Assembly: GCF_002872255.1 (NCBI RefSeq)
Contig: NZ_NIPR01000064.1
Coordinates: forward strand, 48,502 to 112,501
DNA: 64,000 bases
Direction: 5' to 3'
Source: Companilactobacillus nuruki
GTDB taxonomy: Bacteria; Bacillota; Bacilli; Lactobacillales; Lactobacillaceae
A program made the position numbers and the translations under genes. The notes under the pieces are model-generated. The model was not told where the DNA came from. It made no database searches and saw only the letters and a program-made list of their open reading frames with translations. This document shows, one piece after another, positions 27,749 to 37,537 of this stretch; position 1 is the first letter of the stretch; every line of letters starts with the position of its first letter.

Positions 27749-28576
27749 TTAACGTTTCGCTTTACGATGACGATAAAACTGCTTTCCATTCTGAGAAAAC
27801 CAGGTTGCTAATTCCTCTCTATTCATCCCAAACTTCTTTGAACCTTCAGATAAAAATTCTTCCCAGGTCTCTTTATTGGGATGCTGTTGAGATTCAGCAA
27901 CATACTTTCTAACAAATCTAATAAATTCACGACGCTGAGAGATACTTAATTTCATAAAACCACTTTGACCTTGGAGACTAAGGTTTTCCATCCCCTCAGC
28001 CGCTTGATCCTTTCCAACATTAGAAATAAAAGATCGAACAGGAACTGTTATAAATAGTATCGAACTCATCTTCGGATAAAAAATCCCTAAAATAATAATT
28101 AAAATTATTAAGGCACCATTTTCCCAATTATGTTGTCCATAAATATATATATAAACTTTAGCCATCTCATCTTTATCATGATATTTTTGATGAATGACGC
28201 TTTTAGCAATACCTCTTATCGTGACCGTAATAATTAAATACAGCAACCCATATAATGTAACGGTCTGTTTATTAGTATCATTAATCATTAGTTTCGTAAA
28301 AGTTGGCAACAAAGATACTAAGAAAATCATAAATATATCTTGAACCATAACCTGATTATTTACTTCATTTAATTCATTAAATATTGTTGTATGCTCAAAC
28401 CAAACATTAGCTACAAAACAAAAACTAACTGCATAGATACCAATAGCCGAAAATAGACTACGATAATTTACCTGATTATTAACCACCTCAATTGGTAACT
28501 CTAAAACAATAATCGTAATAATAATTGCCAATATAGCATCGGTAAATGCATCAAATCGTTCTTTTATTTTTTTCAT
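27749..28576 (-). CDS. TMEM175-family (DUF1211) protein with cytosolic C-terminal extension
   Basis: 275 residues. The first about 195 are a TMEM175-type membrane domain beginning RFDAFTDAILAIIITIIVLEL, with about six hydrophobic segments. An about 80-residue charged, helical tail follows (SISQRREFIRFVRKYVAES...RHRKAKR), absent from the shorter paralogue at 4864-5421. Potassium channel activity is known for some family members and is only inferred here. GAGGGA precedes the ATG. It follows a serine hydrolase gene on the same strand but is separated from it by a terminator. Confidence 0.8.
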   Translation of the reverse strand: MKKIKERFDAFTDAILAIIITIIVLELPIEVVNNQVNYRSLFSAIGIYAVSFCFVANVWFEHTTIFNELNEVNNQVMVQDIFMIFLVSLLPTFTKLMINDTNKQTVTLYGLLYLIITVTIRGIAKSVIHQKYHDKDEMAKVYIYIYGQHNWENGALIILIIILGIFYPKMSSILFITVPVRSFISNVGKDQAAEGMENLSLQGQSGFMKLSISQRREFIRFVRKYVAESQQHPNKETWEEFLSEGSKKFGMNREELATWFSQNGKQFYRHRKAKR

Positions 28577-28616
28577 AATAATCCCTCATAACAACTGGAG
28601 ATTATAACAAAACAAT

Positions 28617-28643
28617 AAAAAAAGTGCCACATCAAGTGACACT
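28617..28643 (-). terminator. Terminator after the secreted serine hydrolase gene
   Basis: AGTGTCACTTGATGTGGCACT folds into a short hairpin overlapping the stop region, followed by seven T on the minus strand. Confidence 0.75.
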
Positions 28644-29721
28644 AATTTCCATTTAACATTCCATAGAGTTGTTTAGCAACTGGTTTCATATCAGCTGCTA
28701 AACGTTGATAATTTTGCAAAGTAACCACAGCATCTTTTCCATCATCAGAAATGTGGATCACAGCCTGAAAACCATATCCCCAGCCGTTGGCATAATTATC
28801 ATTACCATTATGATAAAAGCCACCACCATAAGTACTGGAACTACCTGGAAGATATAATTCTTTACGCGAATCATCGGTTAAATATGAACTGGTAAGGATA
28901 TATTTTTCAACTTTGTACAAATCTCCCGCACTCATATAAACCTGTCCTGTCCCCAGTTCATCGAATTCATAGGCCTTTTTTGTATCAAAAGCATTTTTAT
29001 AATCCAATTTTGCAGAAACAGGATTGATATTGCTATATCCTGTCGCTTTTTGAATGCCAGATTTTTCATCATAAGCAAAAATAGTGTGTTTCAAATTTAA
29101 CTTCTTAATAAATGTGTTGGTATATAAAGTCCGATATGATTTACCAGTTAGTTGTTCTAGGATTCCACTCAATAAATTATAATTAACCGGTGAGTAATCC
29201 CAATTACCATAGATAACCTTTGAAAATTTGATATTTCCGACATCAGTATTAATAATATTTTTGTCAGTCATAATTTTATCAGGGCCAACATTACCAGGCA
29301 TAACTAGTCCCGAGGTCATATCAAGCATTTGCTTAATTGTTATTTGCTTGCTACCTGGTATCTCAGGATAAAATTTATAAAGTTTATCAGTTAACTTTAA
29401 TTTGTTATTCTGTACTTCTTTCATAATCATTGCGGCAGTCATGGACTTTTGAATCGAATCTATCTCGAAAGTCATATTTTTATTATTGTAAATCCCATCC
29501 GCATGGTTCGAGAATCCATGACTGGTCTGATAAATTGGTTTACCATTTTTGATCAACAATAAAGTACCAGAGTATCCCTTACGATTGATCAAATTATTGA
29601 CCCGTTGATTAAAATTAGTATCAGTGGATGGATCAATGGTACTATCAGCAAGAATCTTTGCTGGAAATGAAACCATTGAAACAGAAAGAACCATTAAAAT
29701 GGCTAGGAAAAACTTTTTCAT
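28642..29721 (-). CDS. Secreted serine hydrolase, beta-lactamase/PBP fold
   Basis: 359 residues from ATG 29721 (AGGTG 6 nt upstream). An N-terminal signal peptide (MKKFFLAILMVLSVSMVSFP, cleavage near KILADS) sends it outside. The S-x-x-K motif is SIQKSMTA; a YxN-like motif follows in SPVNYNLLSG, and a late GYGFQ region replaces the KTG box. Related to FmtA/PbpX-like esterases acting on teichoic acids or cell wall; substrate unknown. Its neighbour is a TMEM175 gene, as for the other serine hydrolase of the window. Confidence 0.83.
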   Translation of the reverse strand: MKKFFLAILMVLSVSMVSFPAKILADSTIDPSTDTNFNQRVNNLINRKGYSGTLLLIKNGKPIYQTSHGFSNHADGIYNNKNMTFEIDSIQKSMTAAMIMKEVQNNKLKLTDKLYKFYPEIPGSKQITIKQMLDMTSGLVMPGNVGPDKIMTDKNIINTDVGNIKFSKVIYGNWDYSPVNYNLLSGILEQLTGKSYRTLYTNTFIKKLNLKHTIFAYDEKSGIQKATGYSNINPVSAKLDYKNAFDTKKAYEFDELGTGQVYMSAGDLYKVEKYILTSSYLTDDSRKELYLPGSSSTYGGGFYHNGNDNYANGWGYGFQAVIHISDDGKDAVVTLQNYQRLAADMKPVAKQLYGMLNGN

Positions 29722-29890
29722 AATATTCACCTATGAAACCTACTACTTATGTAACCTTCCCTTGTGTTAATTATAATTTATTTTTTTCAAAACTGATAAT
29801 AATAAACTCAAACATTAATGTTGCTTAGCTTTATACTACCTAACTGGCATTATGTTAAAATAAAGCCATTAAGAAATAAAGGAGATTTAC

Positions 29891-30439
29891 ATGAAAACAT
29901 TAATAATAATCGCTATTATCGCAGTGATAATTATCGCCTATGCTGGTATGTACAATAGCTTGGTTAAATATCGCAACCGTGCCCGCGAGTTCAGTTCTCA
30001 AATCGATGTTCAATTGAAACGCCGGACCGACTTAATTCCTAACTTGGTTGAAACCGTTAAGGGATATGCCAAACACGAAAAAGAGACTTTGGCAAATGTC
30101 GTTGAATTAAGAAATAACGTTACTAATGCTAACTCTCTCCAAGATAAAGTTGATGCTGACAATGCATTGACTGGTGCATTACGTCAAGTTTTTGCTTTAG
30201 CTGAAAATTACCCTGATTTAAAGGCAAATCAGGAATTCTCCCAATTAATGGAAGAACTATCAAACACCGAAAATAAAGTATCTTATGCGCGCCAAGCATA
30301 TAACAGTCAAGTACAGGCTTACGACACAGCCATCCAAACATTTCCACGTAACATCATCGCTGGCATCCATGGATTCAAGGAAATGAACTTCCTACAAATT
30401 CCAGATGTTGATAAAGAAGCTCCTAAGGTTAAGTTTTAA
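29891..30439 (+). CDS. lemA: LemA family protein
   Basis: 182 residues: one N-terminal membrane helix (TLIIIAIIAVIIIAYAG), then a helical domain with the family motif VQLKRRTDLIPNLVETVKGYAKHE. Almost always next to an HtpX-type protease as here, 12 nt upstream of htpX. Role in envelope maintenance is poorly known. AAGGAG precedes the ATG. Confidence 0.93.
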   Translation: MKTLIIIAIIAVIIIAYAGMYNSLVKYRNRAREFSSQIDVQLKRRTDLIPNLVETVKGYAKHEKETLANVVELRNNVTNANSLQDKVDADNALTGALRQVFALAENYPDLKANQEFSQLMEELSNTENKVSYARQAYNSQVQAYDTAIQTFPRNIIAGIHGFKEMNFLQIPDVDKEAPKVKF

Positions 30440-30451
30440 TAGAGGCCTTAT

Positions 30452-31357
30452 ATGATTTACGAACAAATTGATCGTAATAAACGTAAAACTTACTTGATAT
30501 TTTTTATTTTCTTCGTATTACTGGCCGCCATTGGTAGCTTCTTAGGAATTTATTTTTTTGATAATATCTATTCTGGTATTATCATCGCTCTAGTTATTGC
30601 CATTGTTTATACATTGATTACTTATTTCCAATCTACTAGTATAGTAATGCAAATGAATGGCGCAAAAAAGTTAAATTCCGCTAAAGATGCACCTAATCTT
30701 TGGCATATTGTCGAAGATTTGGCCATGGTAGCTGATATTCCTTTACCCGATATTTATATTATCAATGATTCTAGTCCTAATGCATTTGCAACTGGACGCG
30801 ATCCGCAACATGCAGCTGTTGCTGTAACTAGTGGTTTGTACGAAATGATGAATCGTGAAGAACTTGAAGGAGTTTTGGCTCATGAAATATCTCACGTCAG
30901 AAACTATGACATCAGAGTTTCAACCATCTCTGTAGCATTATCTTCGGCTATTATCTTGATTTGTTCAATTTTAGGAAATGCTTATCGCTGGTTTATTCCT
31001 ATGAATGATAATGATCGTGATAATAATAATGGTGCTATTCGTATAGTTTTGTGGTTAATAGGCCTAATCTTTGCTATTATCGGTCCTATGATTGCTACCT
31101 TAGTTCAAATGGCAATCTCACGAAACCGCGAATATCTAGCTGATGTTTCAGGTGCCGAATTGACTCGAAATCCTCAAGGATTGATTAATGCCTTAGAGAA
31201 ATTAAAAAAAAGCACTAAACCCATGCGACGGGTTGATGATGCAAGTGCAGCTTTATATATTGATGATCCTAATAAGAAGAAACATTTTTCTGGATTATTT
31301 GATACTCATCCACCTTTGGATGATCGTATTGCTGCCCTAAAGAAAACTTTTGAATAA
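30452..31357 (+). CDS. htpX: Membrane zinc metalloprotease HtpX (M48B)
   Basis: 301-residue membrane protease for quality control of membrane proteins. Two N-terminal helices, then the HEISH zinc motif at residues 144-148, two more hydrophobic segments (about 165-185 and 205-225) and the third ligand region SRNREYLADVSGAEL. Forms a two-gene operon with lemA and ends at a strong terminator. Confidence 0.94.
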   Translation: MIYEQIDRNKRKTYLIFFIFFVLLAAIGSFLGIYFFDNIYSGIIIALVIAIVYTLITYFQSTSIVMQMNGAKKLNSAKDAPNLWHIVEDLAMVADIPLPDIYIINDSSPNAFATGRDPQHAAVAVTSGLYEMMNREELEGVLAHEISHVRNYDIRVSTISVALSSAIILICSILGNAYRWFIPMNDNDRDNNNGAIRIVLWLIGLIFAIIGPMIATLVQMAISRNREYLADVSGAELTRNPQGLINALEKLKKSTKPMRRVDDASAALYIDDPNKKKHFSGLFDTHPPLDDRIAALKKTFE

Positions 31358-31376
31358 TTACGACATAGTCTATGTA

Positions 31377-31426
31377 ATAAAGCCTGCCTAGTAGCTACTT
31401 CAATAGTTATTAGACAGGCTTTATTT
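31377..31426 (+). terminator. Terminator of lemA-htpX
   Basis: AATAAAGCCTG and CAGGCTTTATT form the stem base, followed by six T. Confidence 0.85.
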
Positions 31427-31621
31427 TTTGATCTTATTTTTATTATTAATTAATATGCACTATTTCAAATCCATTATTACTTTCTTTATAGATTTTTAAT
31501 CCAATAATGTATATACGAATAAAAGTTGATGTTTTCAAGTATATAGTTCTAGATTTCTGAAAATTTATGATAAAATCTTAAGTGGAGATTTCATTAGTCT
31601 TCACAGTGAGGGGAAATTTTT

Positions 31622-32434
31622 ATGTATATGTTATTACTGATCGTTTTGGGTGCAATTGTGTTGTTTACTACCTTCATGATTAAACCAAAACGTAAAATTC
31701 ATCGACGATTGGTTTCATTAGGACTTCTGTTAATTGCCGTAGGTGGTTCGGGAGTTTACGAATCCTATCAAAATAATAACTTGGGTACAGGTGATAATCC
31801 TAGACAGGTCGAAAAGAGTAAAACCTCTTCCACAATCAATTTGTCTAATCTAAATTATCAAGGTACTCAAGAAATTGAAGTCAATAACAATACGCCTACT
31901 TTCACAAAATCCGAACTAAACATCTCGAATGGTCCTTGGCAACAATTTGCTGACTTGGACAATCTTAATCGAGTTGTACAAGCAGATGCCTTATTGAGTA
32001 AAAGCTTAATGCCCACACAAAAACGTGAGCCGCTTTATGTCAATCCAACAGGCTGGCGCAACAAGAAGATTCAAGGTGGTTGGCTATATAATCGATCACA
32101 TCTAATTGGTTATCAATTGACCGGACAAAATAATAATCTGAAAAACTTGATGACTGGTACTCGTTCCTTGAACTCTCCCGAAATGCTTAAGCATGAGAAT
32201 GACATTGCTTACTACCTCAAGCAAAACCCTAATAATTATATTAGGTATCGAGTCAAACCGATATTTCGTGGTAATGAGCTAGTCGCTCGTGGAGTGCAAA
32301 TGATGGCTGAATCTTTAGATAACAATGGACAGCCTGATAACAGAGTTACCTTCAATGTTTATATTTTTAACATTGAAAAGGGTGTGAAAATTAATTATAG
32401 CGATGGTACTAGTGTAGTTAATAATAATTATTGA
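31622..32434 (+). CDS. Membrane-anchored DNA/RNA non-specific endonuclease (EndA type)
   Basis: 270 residues with two N-terminal hydrophobic segments (2-20 and 30-47), which anchor it or act as signal, and a beta-beta-alpha-metal nuclease domain. The catalytic motif is [12 protein letters not shown], in place of DRGH of the wider family, followed by the Asn-rich metal-binding segment [10 protein letters not shown]. Similar to streptococcal and lactobacillar DNA-entry nucleases. GAGGGG precedes the ATG. It sits 14 nt before glyA, so the two may be co-transcribed. Confidence 0.88.
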   Translation: MYMLLLIVLGAIVLFTTFMIKPKRKIHRRLVSLGLLLIAVGGSGVYESYQNNNLGTGDNPRQVEKSKTSSTINLSNLNYQGTQEIEVNNNTPTFTKSELNISNGPWQQFADLDNLNRVVQADALLSKSLMPTQKREPLYVNPTGWRNKKIQGGWLYNRSHLIGYQLTGQNNNLKNLMTGTRSLNSPEMLKHENDIAYYLKQNPNNYIRYRVKPIFRGNELVARGVQMMAESLDNNGQPDNRVTFNVYIFNIEKGVKINYSDGTSVVNNNY

Positions 32435-32447
32435 GGAGATGGTCGTA

Positions 32448-33677
32448 GTGCAATACAGTACAGGTGATAAAGCAATCTTTGATTTAATCAAAAAAGAAGA
32501 GGAACGACAAAATAGAAATATTGAGTTAATTGCTTCTGAAAATATTGTTTCTGACAACGTTAGAAACGCTCAGGGCTCCGTTTTAACTAATAAATATGCT
32601 GAAGGTTATCCTGGCCACCGTTATTATGGTGGTTGTGAATATATCGATCAGGTTGAACAAATTGCCATTGATCGTGCTAAAGAGCTATTTAACGCAGAAT
32701 ACGTCAATGTTCAACCACATTCTGGTTCTCAAGCTAACGCTGCAGCTTATCAAGCTGTTCTAAAACCAGGAGATTCAGTACTTGGTATGGATTTGAATGC
32801 TGGTGGTCATTTGACTCACGGCTCAAAAGTCAACTTCTCTGGTAAAATGTACCAATTCCATTCATATGGCGTTAATGATGATGGTCTAATTGACTATGAT
32901 GATGTTCAAAAAATTGCTGAAGAAACTAAGCCCAAACTAATCGTAGCTGGTGCTTCTGCTTACAGTCGTATCATTGACTTCAAAAGGTTTAGAGAGATTG
33001 CTGATTCAGTTGACGCATATCTAATGGTTGATATGGCGCACATTGCCGGATTAGTTGCTGTTGGTCTACACCCTACTCCAGTTGGGGTTGCTGACATTGT
33101 TACTACAACTACTCACAAAACGTTAAGAGGACCTCGTGGTGGTATGATTCTTGCCAAAGCTGAATTGGGTAAAAAAATTAATTCAGCTGTTTTCCCAGGA
33201 AACCAAGGTGGCCCATTAGAACATGTTATTGCAGCTAAAGCCGTTGCCTTCGGTGAAGATCTTCAACCCGAATTCAAAACTTATATGGAACAAGTAGTTA
33301 AGAATGCCGCTGCCATGGCTAAAGTAATTAATGATGCTGATAACCTTTCAGTTTTAACTGGTGGTACAGATAATCATTTATTAAATGTTGTTTTAACTGA
33401 CTCCGGTCTCAATGGTATGGAAGTTCAAAACTTACTTGATTCAATTCATATAACAACTAACAAGGAAGCAATTCCTAATGATCCATTGCCTCCTAAATTA
33501 ACATCTGGCTTGCGCCTAGGTTCTCCTGCTATTACATCAAGAGGATTTGATGAAGAGGATTGTGAAGAGGTAGCACGTATTATTGTTGATGCTATTAAGT
33601 ATCATGATGATCCTGAAAAGCTTCAAGAATTAGATGCACGTACTAAAGCTTTAACTGATAAACATCCAGTTGAATAA
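32448..33677 (+). CDS. glyA: Serine hydroxymethyltransferase
   Basis: PLP enzyme interconverting serine and glycine with transfer of the one-carbon unit to tetrahydrofolate. 409 residues, full length. The PLP lysine is in [14 protein letters not shown], and [11 protein letters not shown] and GGHLTHG are family signatures. The GTG at 32448 is preferred: GGAG is 9 nt upstream, whereas the ATG at 32439 sits on the ribosome binding site. Ends at a perfect two-way terminator. Confidence 0.96.
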   Translation: MQYSTGDKAIFDLIKKEEERQNRNIELIASENIVSDNVRNAQGSVLTNKYAEGYPGHRYYGGCEYIDQVEQIAIDRAKELFNAEYVNVQPHSGSQANAAAYQAVLKPGDSVLGMDLNAGGHLTHGSKVNFSGKMYQFHSYGVNDDGLIDYDDVQKIAEETKPKLIVAGASAYSRIIDFKRFREIADSVDAYLMVDMAHIAGLVAVGLHPTPVGVADIVTTTTHKTLRGPRGGMILAKAELGKKINSAVFPGNQGGPLEHVIAAKAVAFGEDLQPEFKTYMEQVVKNAAAMAKVINDADNLSVLTGGTDNHLLNVVLTDSGLNGMEVQNLLDSIHITTNKEAIPNDPLPPKLTSGLRLGSPAITSRGFDEEDCEEVARIIVDAIKYHDDPEKLQELDARTKALTDKHPVE

Positions 33678-33700
33678 AAATCAACTTAAAAAGTATTGAA

Positions 33701-33744
33701 ATAGCCCCTTTAGTTTGGCTTTACGTCCAAACTAAAGGGGCTAT
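33701..33744. terminator. Terminator after glyA
   Basis: ATAGCCCCTTTAGTTTGG and its exact complement, with a short loop, 24 nt after the glyA stop; it could work both ways. Confidence 0.88.
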
Positions 33745-33811
33745 ATTTATGTTTAAATTCGATTTTGATTTGAGACTCACAACGATTTTCACAGAATATA
33801 TTTAATTTTTT

Positions 33812-33860
33812 CAAAAAAATAAAGCTAATCTTATTATTAAAAATAAAATTAACTTTATTT
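33812..33860 (-). terminator. Terminator after yjeM-like permease gene
   Basis: AATAAAGCTAATCTTATT and AATAAAATTAACTTTATT pair with two mismatches, followed by seven T on the minus strand, directly after the permease stop codon. Confidence 0.75.
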
Positions 33861-33863
33861 TTA

Positions 33864-35393
33864 CTACTTAGTAGCTTCAGCACCAACACTAACTTTACTA
33901 TGATCTTTATGTTCATATCTATAGTATAAAATGAATCCGACAAGCCCAAAGACAACTGGTCCAAGGATTGTCCAAAGAGCATCTGTATACGCGCCTTCCA
34001 TAATTGGTTGAAGCAATGTAAAGATAATTGCGAAAGCTAAAACTAAGAAAACGATTGTGGTTACAGTCCACATAATCTTCTTATTCTTATAGAATAAATA
34101 TGGTTTTTCAATATCCTTATTCATATTAAAGAATGGATATGCACCAACTAAGAATAAATATGGGACTGTTGTTGAAACATTAGCCATCAATGTCAAAACA
34201 TTGTACAAGGCCTTAGCATTTTTACCACCCATATCAACAATTAGGATAAGGACAATAACAACAATAGCTTGAACCCACATTGCATATGCGGGCATACCAT
34301 GTTTATTTAATTTAGTAACCTTTGCAGGCCAGAAATCCTTTGGTGTTCCCATAACAAAAGATTTTAATGGTGAATAAATCAAAACAAAGAACGCACCCAT
34401 ATAAAGGATGAACATATCGAATCCAGTAAAACGTGCCAACCATTCACCAAGTGTAATAGCAGCGGCACTGCCTAAACCAATATGTGTACCAAATGTATAA
34501 CCAAGATTACTCATCATAACGTAAGTAATATTACCCAAGTTAACATTTCCCTTTGAAACAACGGAACTCCAGTTGGCGCTCATAGCCCAACATAAAATAG
34601 TCAATGAGTAAAGCAAAGTGATAACTCCCGCGGAAATTAAAACACCACGTGGAAAATCACGTTTAGGATTCTTCATACTATCTGTAACACCACCAACAGA
34701 TTCCATACCACCATATGCAAAAATAGCATAAACGATAAATGAAACCATTCCTAGTGGTGACGCAAAGGCTGGATTAGCCGAATGGATAAACGTATTTAAT
34801 CCATGGATTGGTTCTGCGGTGTGAAAACCTGACATAAACAAAACGGCTAAACTTAAAAGAAAGAAAATACCGTTCAAAGCAATAGTCATGATACCACCAA
34901 AACTTGAAACTTTAGAAATTTTATCCATACCTTGAGTAGCGGTATAAGTAACAAAAATAATCCAAAGAACAGCTAAGATACCAATAACTTGTGTGGCACT
35001 CAATCCAAACATACCCCATGTTTGAGTTGTATCATGACCAGCAAACATAGTTGACAGTGGAATCCAAACCTTTGAGGAGGTTGAAACTAACCAGACCTCC
35101 CATGAAGCTAACCACATAAAAGTACCAATGAAAGCCCACTTTGCACCTACGGCTCCATCGATCCATGAATAAATTCCACCTTTTGCTTCATTAAAAGCAG
35201 AACCATACTCTGCCATCATAAATCCTACTGGAAGAAAGAAGAAAATAGCAGCAAATACATACCAAACAATACTTGCTAATCCCATCTGTTCATATGCAAC
35301 AGTTGTATTAGCGAATCCAAAGATTGCCGTAAAGATCATCATAATTAAACCAAATAATGTGATTGTCTTTTTCGGCGCATTACCATCATTCAT
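33864..35393 (-). CDS. yjeM: APC-superfamily amino acid permease, YjeM-like
   Basis: 509 residues with about 12 membrane helices. Resembles E. coli YjeM (glutamate/GABA antiporter-related branch) along its length: LIMMIFTAIFGFANT near the start, IYSWIDGAVG, FAYGGMESVGGVTDSMKNP in the middle and SPLKSFVMGTPKDFWP late. Substrate unproven. Last gene of a compact minus-strand operon (YbjQ-like, dipeptidase, permease), which suggests it moves an amino acid released by the dipeptidase. Confidence 0.88.
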   Translation of the reverse strand: MNDGNAPKKTITLFGLIMMIFTAIFGFANTTVAYEQMGLASIVWYVFAAIFFFLPVGFMMAEYGSAFNEAKGGIYSWIDGAVGAKWAFIGTFMWLASWEVWLVSTSSKVWIPLSTMFAGHDTTQTWGMFGLSATQVIGILAVLWIIFVTYTATQGMDKISKVSSFGGIMTIALNGIFFLLSLAVLFMSGFHTAEPIHGLNTFIHSANPAFASPLGMVSFIVYAIFAYGGMESVGGVTDSMKNPKRDFPRGVLISAGVITLLYSLTILCWAMSANWSSVVSKGNVNLGNITYVMMSNLGYTFGTHIGLGSAAAITLGEWLARFTGFDMFILYMGAFFVLIYSPLKSFVMGTPKDFWPAKVTKLNKHGMPAYAMWVQAIVVIVLILIVDMGGKNAKALYNVLTLMANVSTTVPYLFLVGAYPFFNMNKDIEKPYLFYKNKKIMWTVTTIVFLVLAFAIIFTLLQPIMEGAYTDALWTILGPVVFGLVGFILYYRYEHKDHSKVSVGAEATK

Positions 35394-35431
35394 TTTTAAA
35401 ACCCCTCATTTAATTTTCAATGTACGAATTC

Positions 35432-36862
35432 TTATAAATTCATATCTGTCTTGAAGTTTAGAGGTGAAAAATCAGTCGAGTCCGTAATTAATTGAGCAAT
35501 CAGCTCTTTATAGCTATCAAGTGAAACTTTAGCTATTTCAAATGAAGCCTTCGTTAAATAATTAGGTAATTTATCATCATCTGTGCTCAAGGCCTCTTTA
35601 TCGAAATCTTTCAACTTCTTACGAAGTGTGATATTGATGTCCTTTTGCTTGGCTTGGAAATCCTTTCCAAGTTCTTTGTAATGGCCGTCTAATAAAACAC
35701 CGGCTAATTTATAAGTCCAATAGGCTGACTTAGAGTCGTATGGTAGCTCACCTAGCTTGTACTCTTCAGGAGTATCAGTCATTCCCATATAAAACGGAAC
35801 ATAGATACTTTGAGAAGCTACACCCATGGCTAACCATTGAACACAAGCGATTTTAGGCTTCATATTAGGTCTAATTTGTAAAACATGTGACTCCTGAGTC
35901 TTAGCCAAGCTAATTGGACGATAACGCTTATTATTTACTGAATCATTCAAAGGATCAAATTCAGTCTTCTGATAATGAGAAGCCAAATAATCTTGCGCAT
36001 CATCAACACTTAACAAGCGATTAGCCTTTTTAATAAAAGCTAAATCTTCACTTTCTGGACTTTCATCAGTTGCACCTGAGAACTGCTGTTGTCCCCACCA
36101 AACACGTGGCGTGCTGTAAATCTCATCAGACAAATCATGTGTTCCAAAAATTTCTCTGAAGTTAAAACTATCAGGCTTAGCATTCAAATGATTATCATCG
36201 ACAAAATTTTTAATATCTTTATGATACAAGAAATTATTTTCATCGTTAAAATCAATTTCTTGAATAGCTAACTGATTGGCTACTACAGCGTAACAATCAT
36301 CGGGGATACGCTGAGCAACCCAGTAGTGGCCTGATCCACTTTCGAAATACCATACCTCATCCTTATCAGAGAACAATACCCCATTAGTTTCACAGGTTCC
36401 ATAATCTTCAATAATTTTTCCTAAACGTAACACGCCTTCCCTAGCGGTTTTAACATAAGGCAAAACTACTGTAATCATGGCTTCTTCGCCAATACCATTT
36501 TTAACAAGAGGATCAACGCCTAATACACGTTGGTTTGAATACGCACTTTCCGTTGCACTCATTCCAACGCCATACTCGTTGAAACCATCCTCTTCAAATA
36601 ATCCTTCTTTAAAGGTCCATTCAGGAGTTGCAGAATATTTATAGCGAATTTTAGGCAGATCCATTTGAAAGTCATTGGCTTTAGAAACAAATTTTTGATT
36701 ATCAACAAATTCTTTATGTCCATGTATAACAAAATGCTTAGGCCATGAAGGCATTGCATCTTCGTTTCTACCAATGATAGTCGAGCCATCAATCGTAGCC
36801 TTCTTACCAATTAAAATACTCGTACAAGCAGATAAAGAACTCTTATTATATTCTAATGCCAT
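35432..36862 (-). CDS. pepD: C69-family dipeptidase (PepD)
   Basis: 476-residue N-terminal nucleophile peptidase. The catalytic Cys is at residue 13 in LSACTSILIG, followed by the family's DGSTIIGRNED motif; mature enzymes of this group start at the Cys after self-processing. Cleaves many dipeptides in lactobacilli. Cytoplasmic, no signal peptide. Between the YbjQ-like gene (9 nt upstream) and the permease (38 nt downstream). Confidence 0.93.
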   Translation of the reverse strand: MALEYNKSSLSACTSILIGKKATIDGSTIIGRNEDAMPSWPKHFVIHGHKEFVDNQKFVSKANDFQMDLPKIRYKYSATPEWTFKEGLFEEDGFNEYGVGMSATESAYSNQRVLGVDPLVKNGIGEEAMITVVLPYVKTAREGVLRLGKIIEDYGTCETNGVLFSDKDEVWYFESGSGHYWVAQRIPDDCYAVVANQLAIQEIDFNDENNFLYHKDIKNFVDDNHLNAKPDSFNFREIFGTHDLSDEIYSTPRVWWGQQQFSGATDESPESEDLAFIKKANRLLSVDDAQDYLASHYQKTEFDPLNDSVNNKRYRPISLAKTQESHVLQIRPNMKPKIACVQWLAMGVASQSIYVPFYMGMTDTPEEYKLGELPYDSKSAYWTYKLAGVLLDGHYKELGKDFQAKQKDINITLRKKLKDFDKEALSTDDDKLPNYLTKASFEIAKVSLDSYKELIAQLITDSTDFSPLNFKTDMNL

Positions 36863-36871
36863 TTAATCACC

Positions 36872-37198
36872 TTACTTAAATTTTACTGCGGTACCATACG
36901 CTGCAACTGTTTCCATGTCAGCACTGATAGAGTCTGAATCAAAACGCATCATCACTACTGCATCAGCACCCATATCCAAAGCATTTTGACGCAAACGGTC
37001 AATTGCAATGTCACGAGCCTCAGTTAATAGTTCTGTGTAAGCTTTGATTTCACCACCAACAATGTTTTTGAATCCAGCACCGATATTTTTAACGACATTT
37101 TTTGATTGAGTTGTTAAACCAAAAACCTCACCAATAATCTCGTATTCACGACCTGGAACATGTTCAGTTGTAGTTACTAATATCTCGCCTTTCTCCAT
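36872..37198 (-). CDS. YbjQ/UPF0145 family protein
   Basis: 108 residues with family features: [20 protein letters not shown] near the N-terminus, [25 protein letters not shown] in the middle. Members form pentamers and are called heavy-metal-binding-domain proteins, but function is unknown. First gene of the operon with pepD and the permease; GAGGTG precedes the ATG. Confidence 0.87.
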   Translation of the reverse strand: MEKGEILVTTTEHVPGREYEIIGEVFGLTTQSKNVVKNIGAGFKNIVGGEIKAYTELLTEARDIAIDRLRQNALDMGADAVVMMRFDSDSISADMETVAAYGTAVKFK

Positions 37199-37537
37199 TG
37201 GTTCACCTCACAAAAATAATTATTTCACTCCATTAAATAATGTAACACATTCTTCCTTAGATATGGATGTATCTGGATATAAATTTTAATGAATATTAGA
37301 AATTATAATTTATTGGCGAAGGCCTATGGTTGTAAGGGCTTTTATCAGAGATTTGGATATTAAAAAATCGGCAAAGATAATTTTCTTTGCCGATTTCTCA
37401 TTTTTAATATTGAATATATCAAAATGGTATTGTTTTTTTAATTTTTGAATGTCTAATAAAAATTAATACACCTCAATTATTACTACATCCCTTTCTGATA
37501 TAATTAAAGCGATAAATATATCGTTTTAGGAGAAATT
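37199..37537. other. Divergent intergenic region with an orphan hairpin
   Basis: Promoters for the pepD operon (left) and the hypothetical gene (right) should lie here. AAATCGGCAAAGA and TCTTTGCCGATTT (37365-37396) form a perfect terminator-like stem with T-runs on both strands, yet no gene ends nearby on either strand. No ORF with a ribosome binding site was found. Confidence 0.55.
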
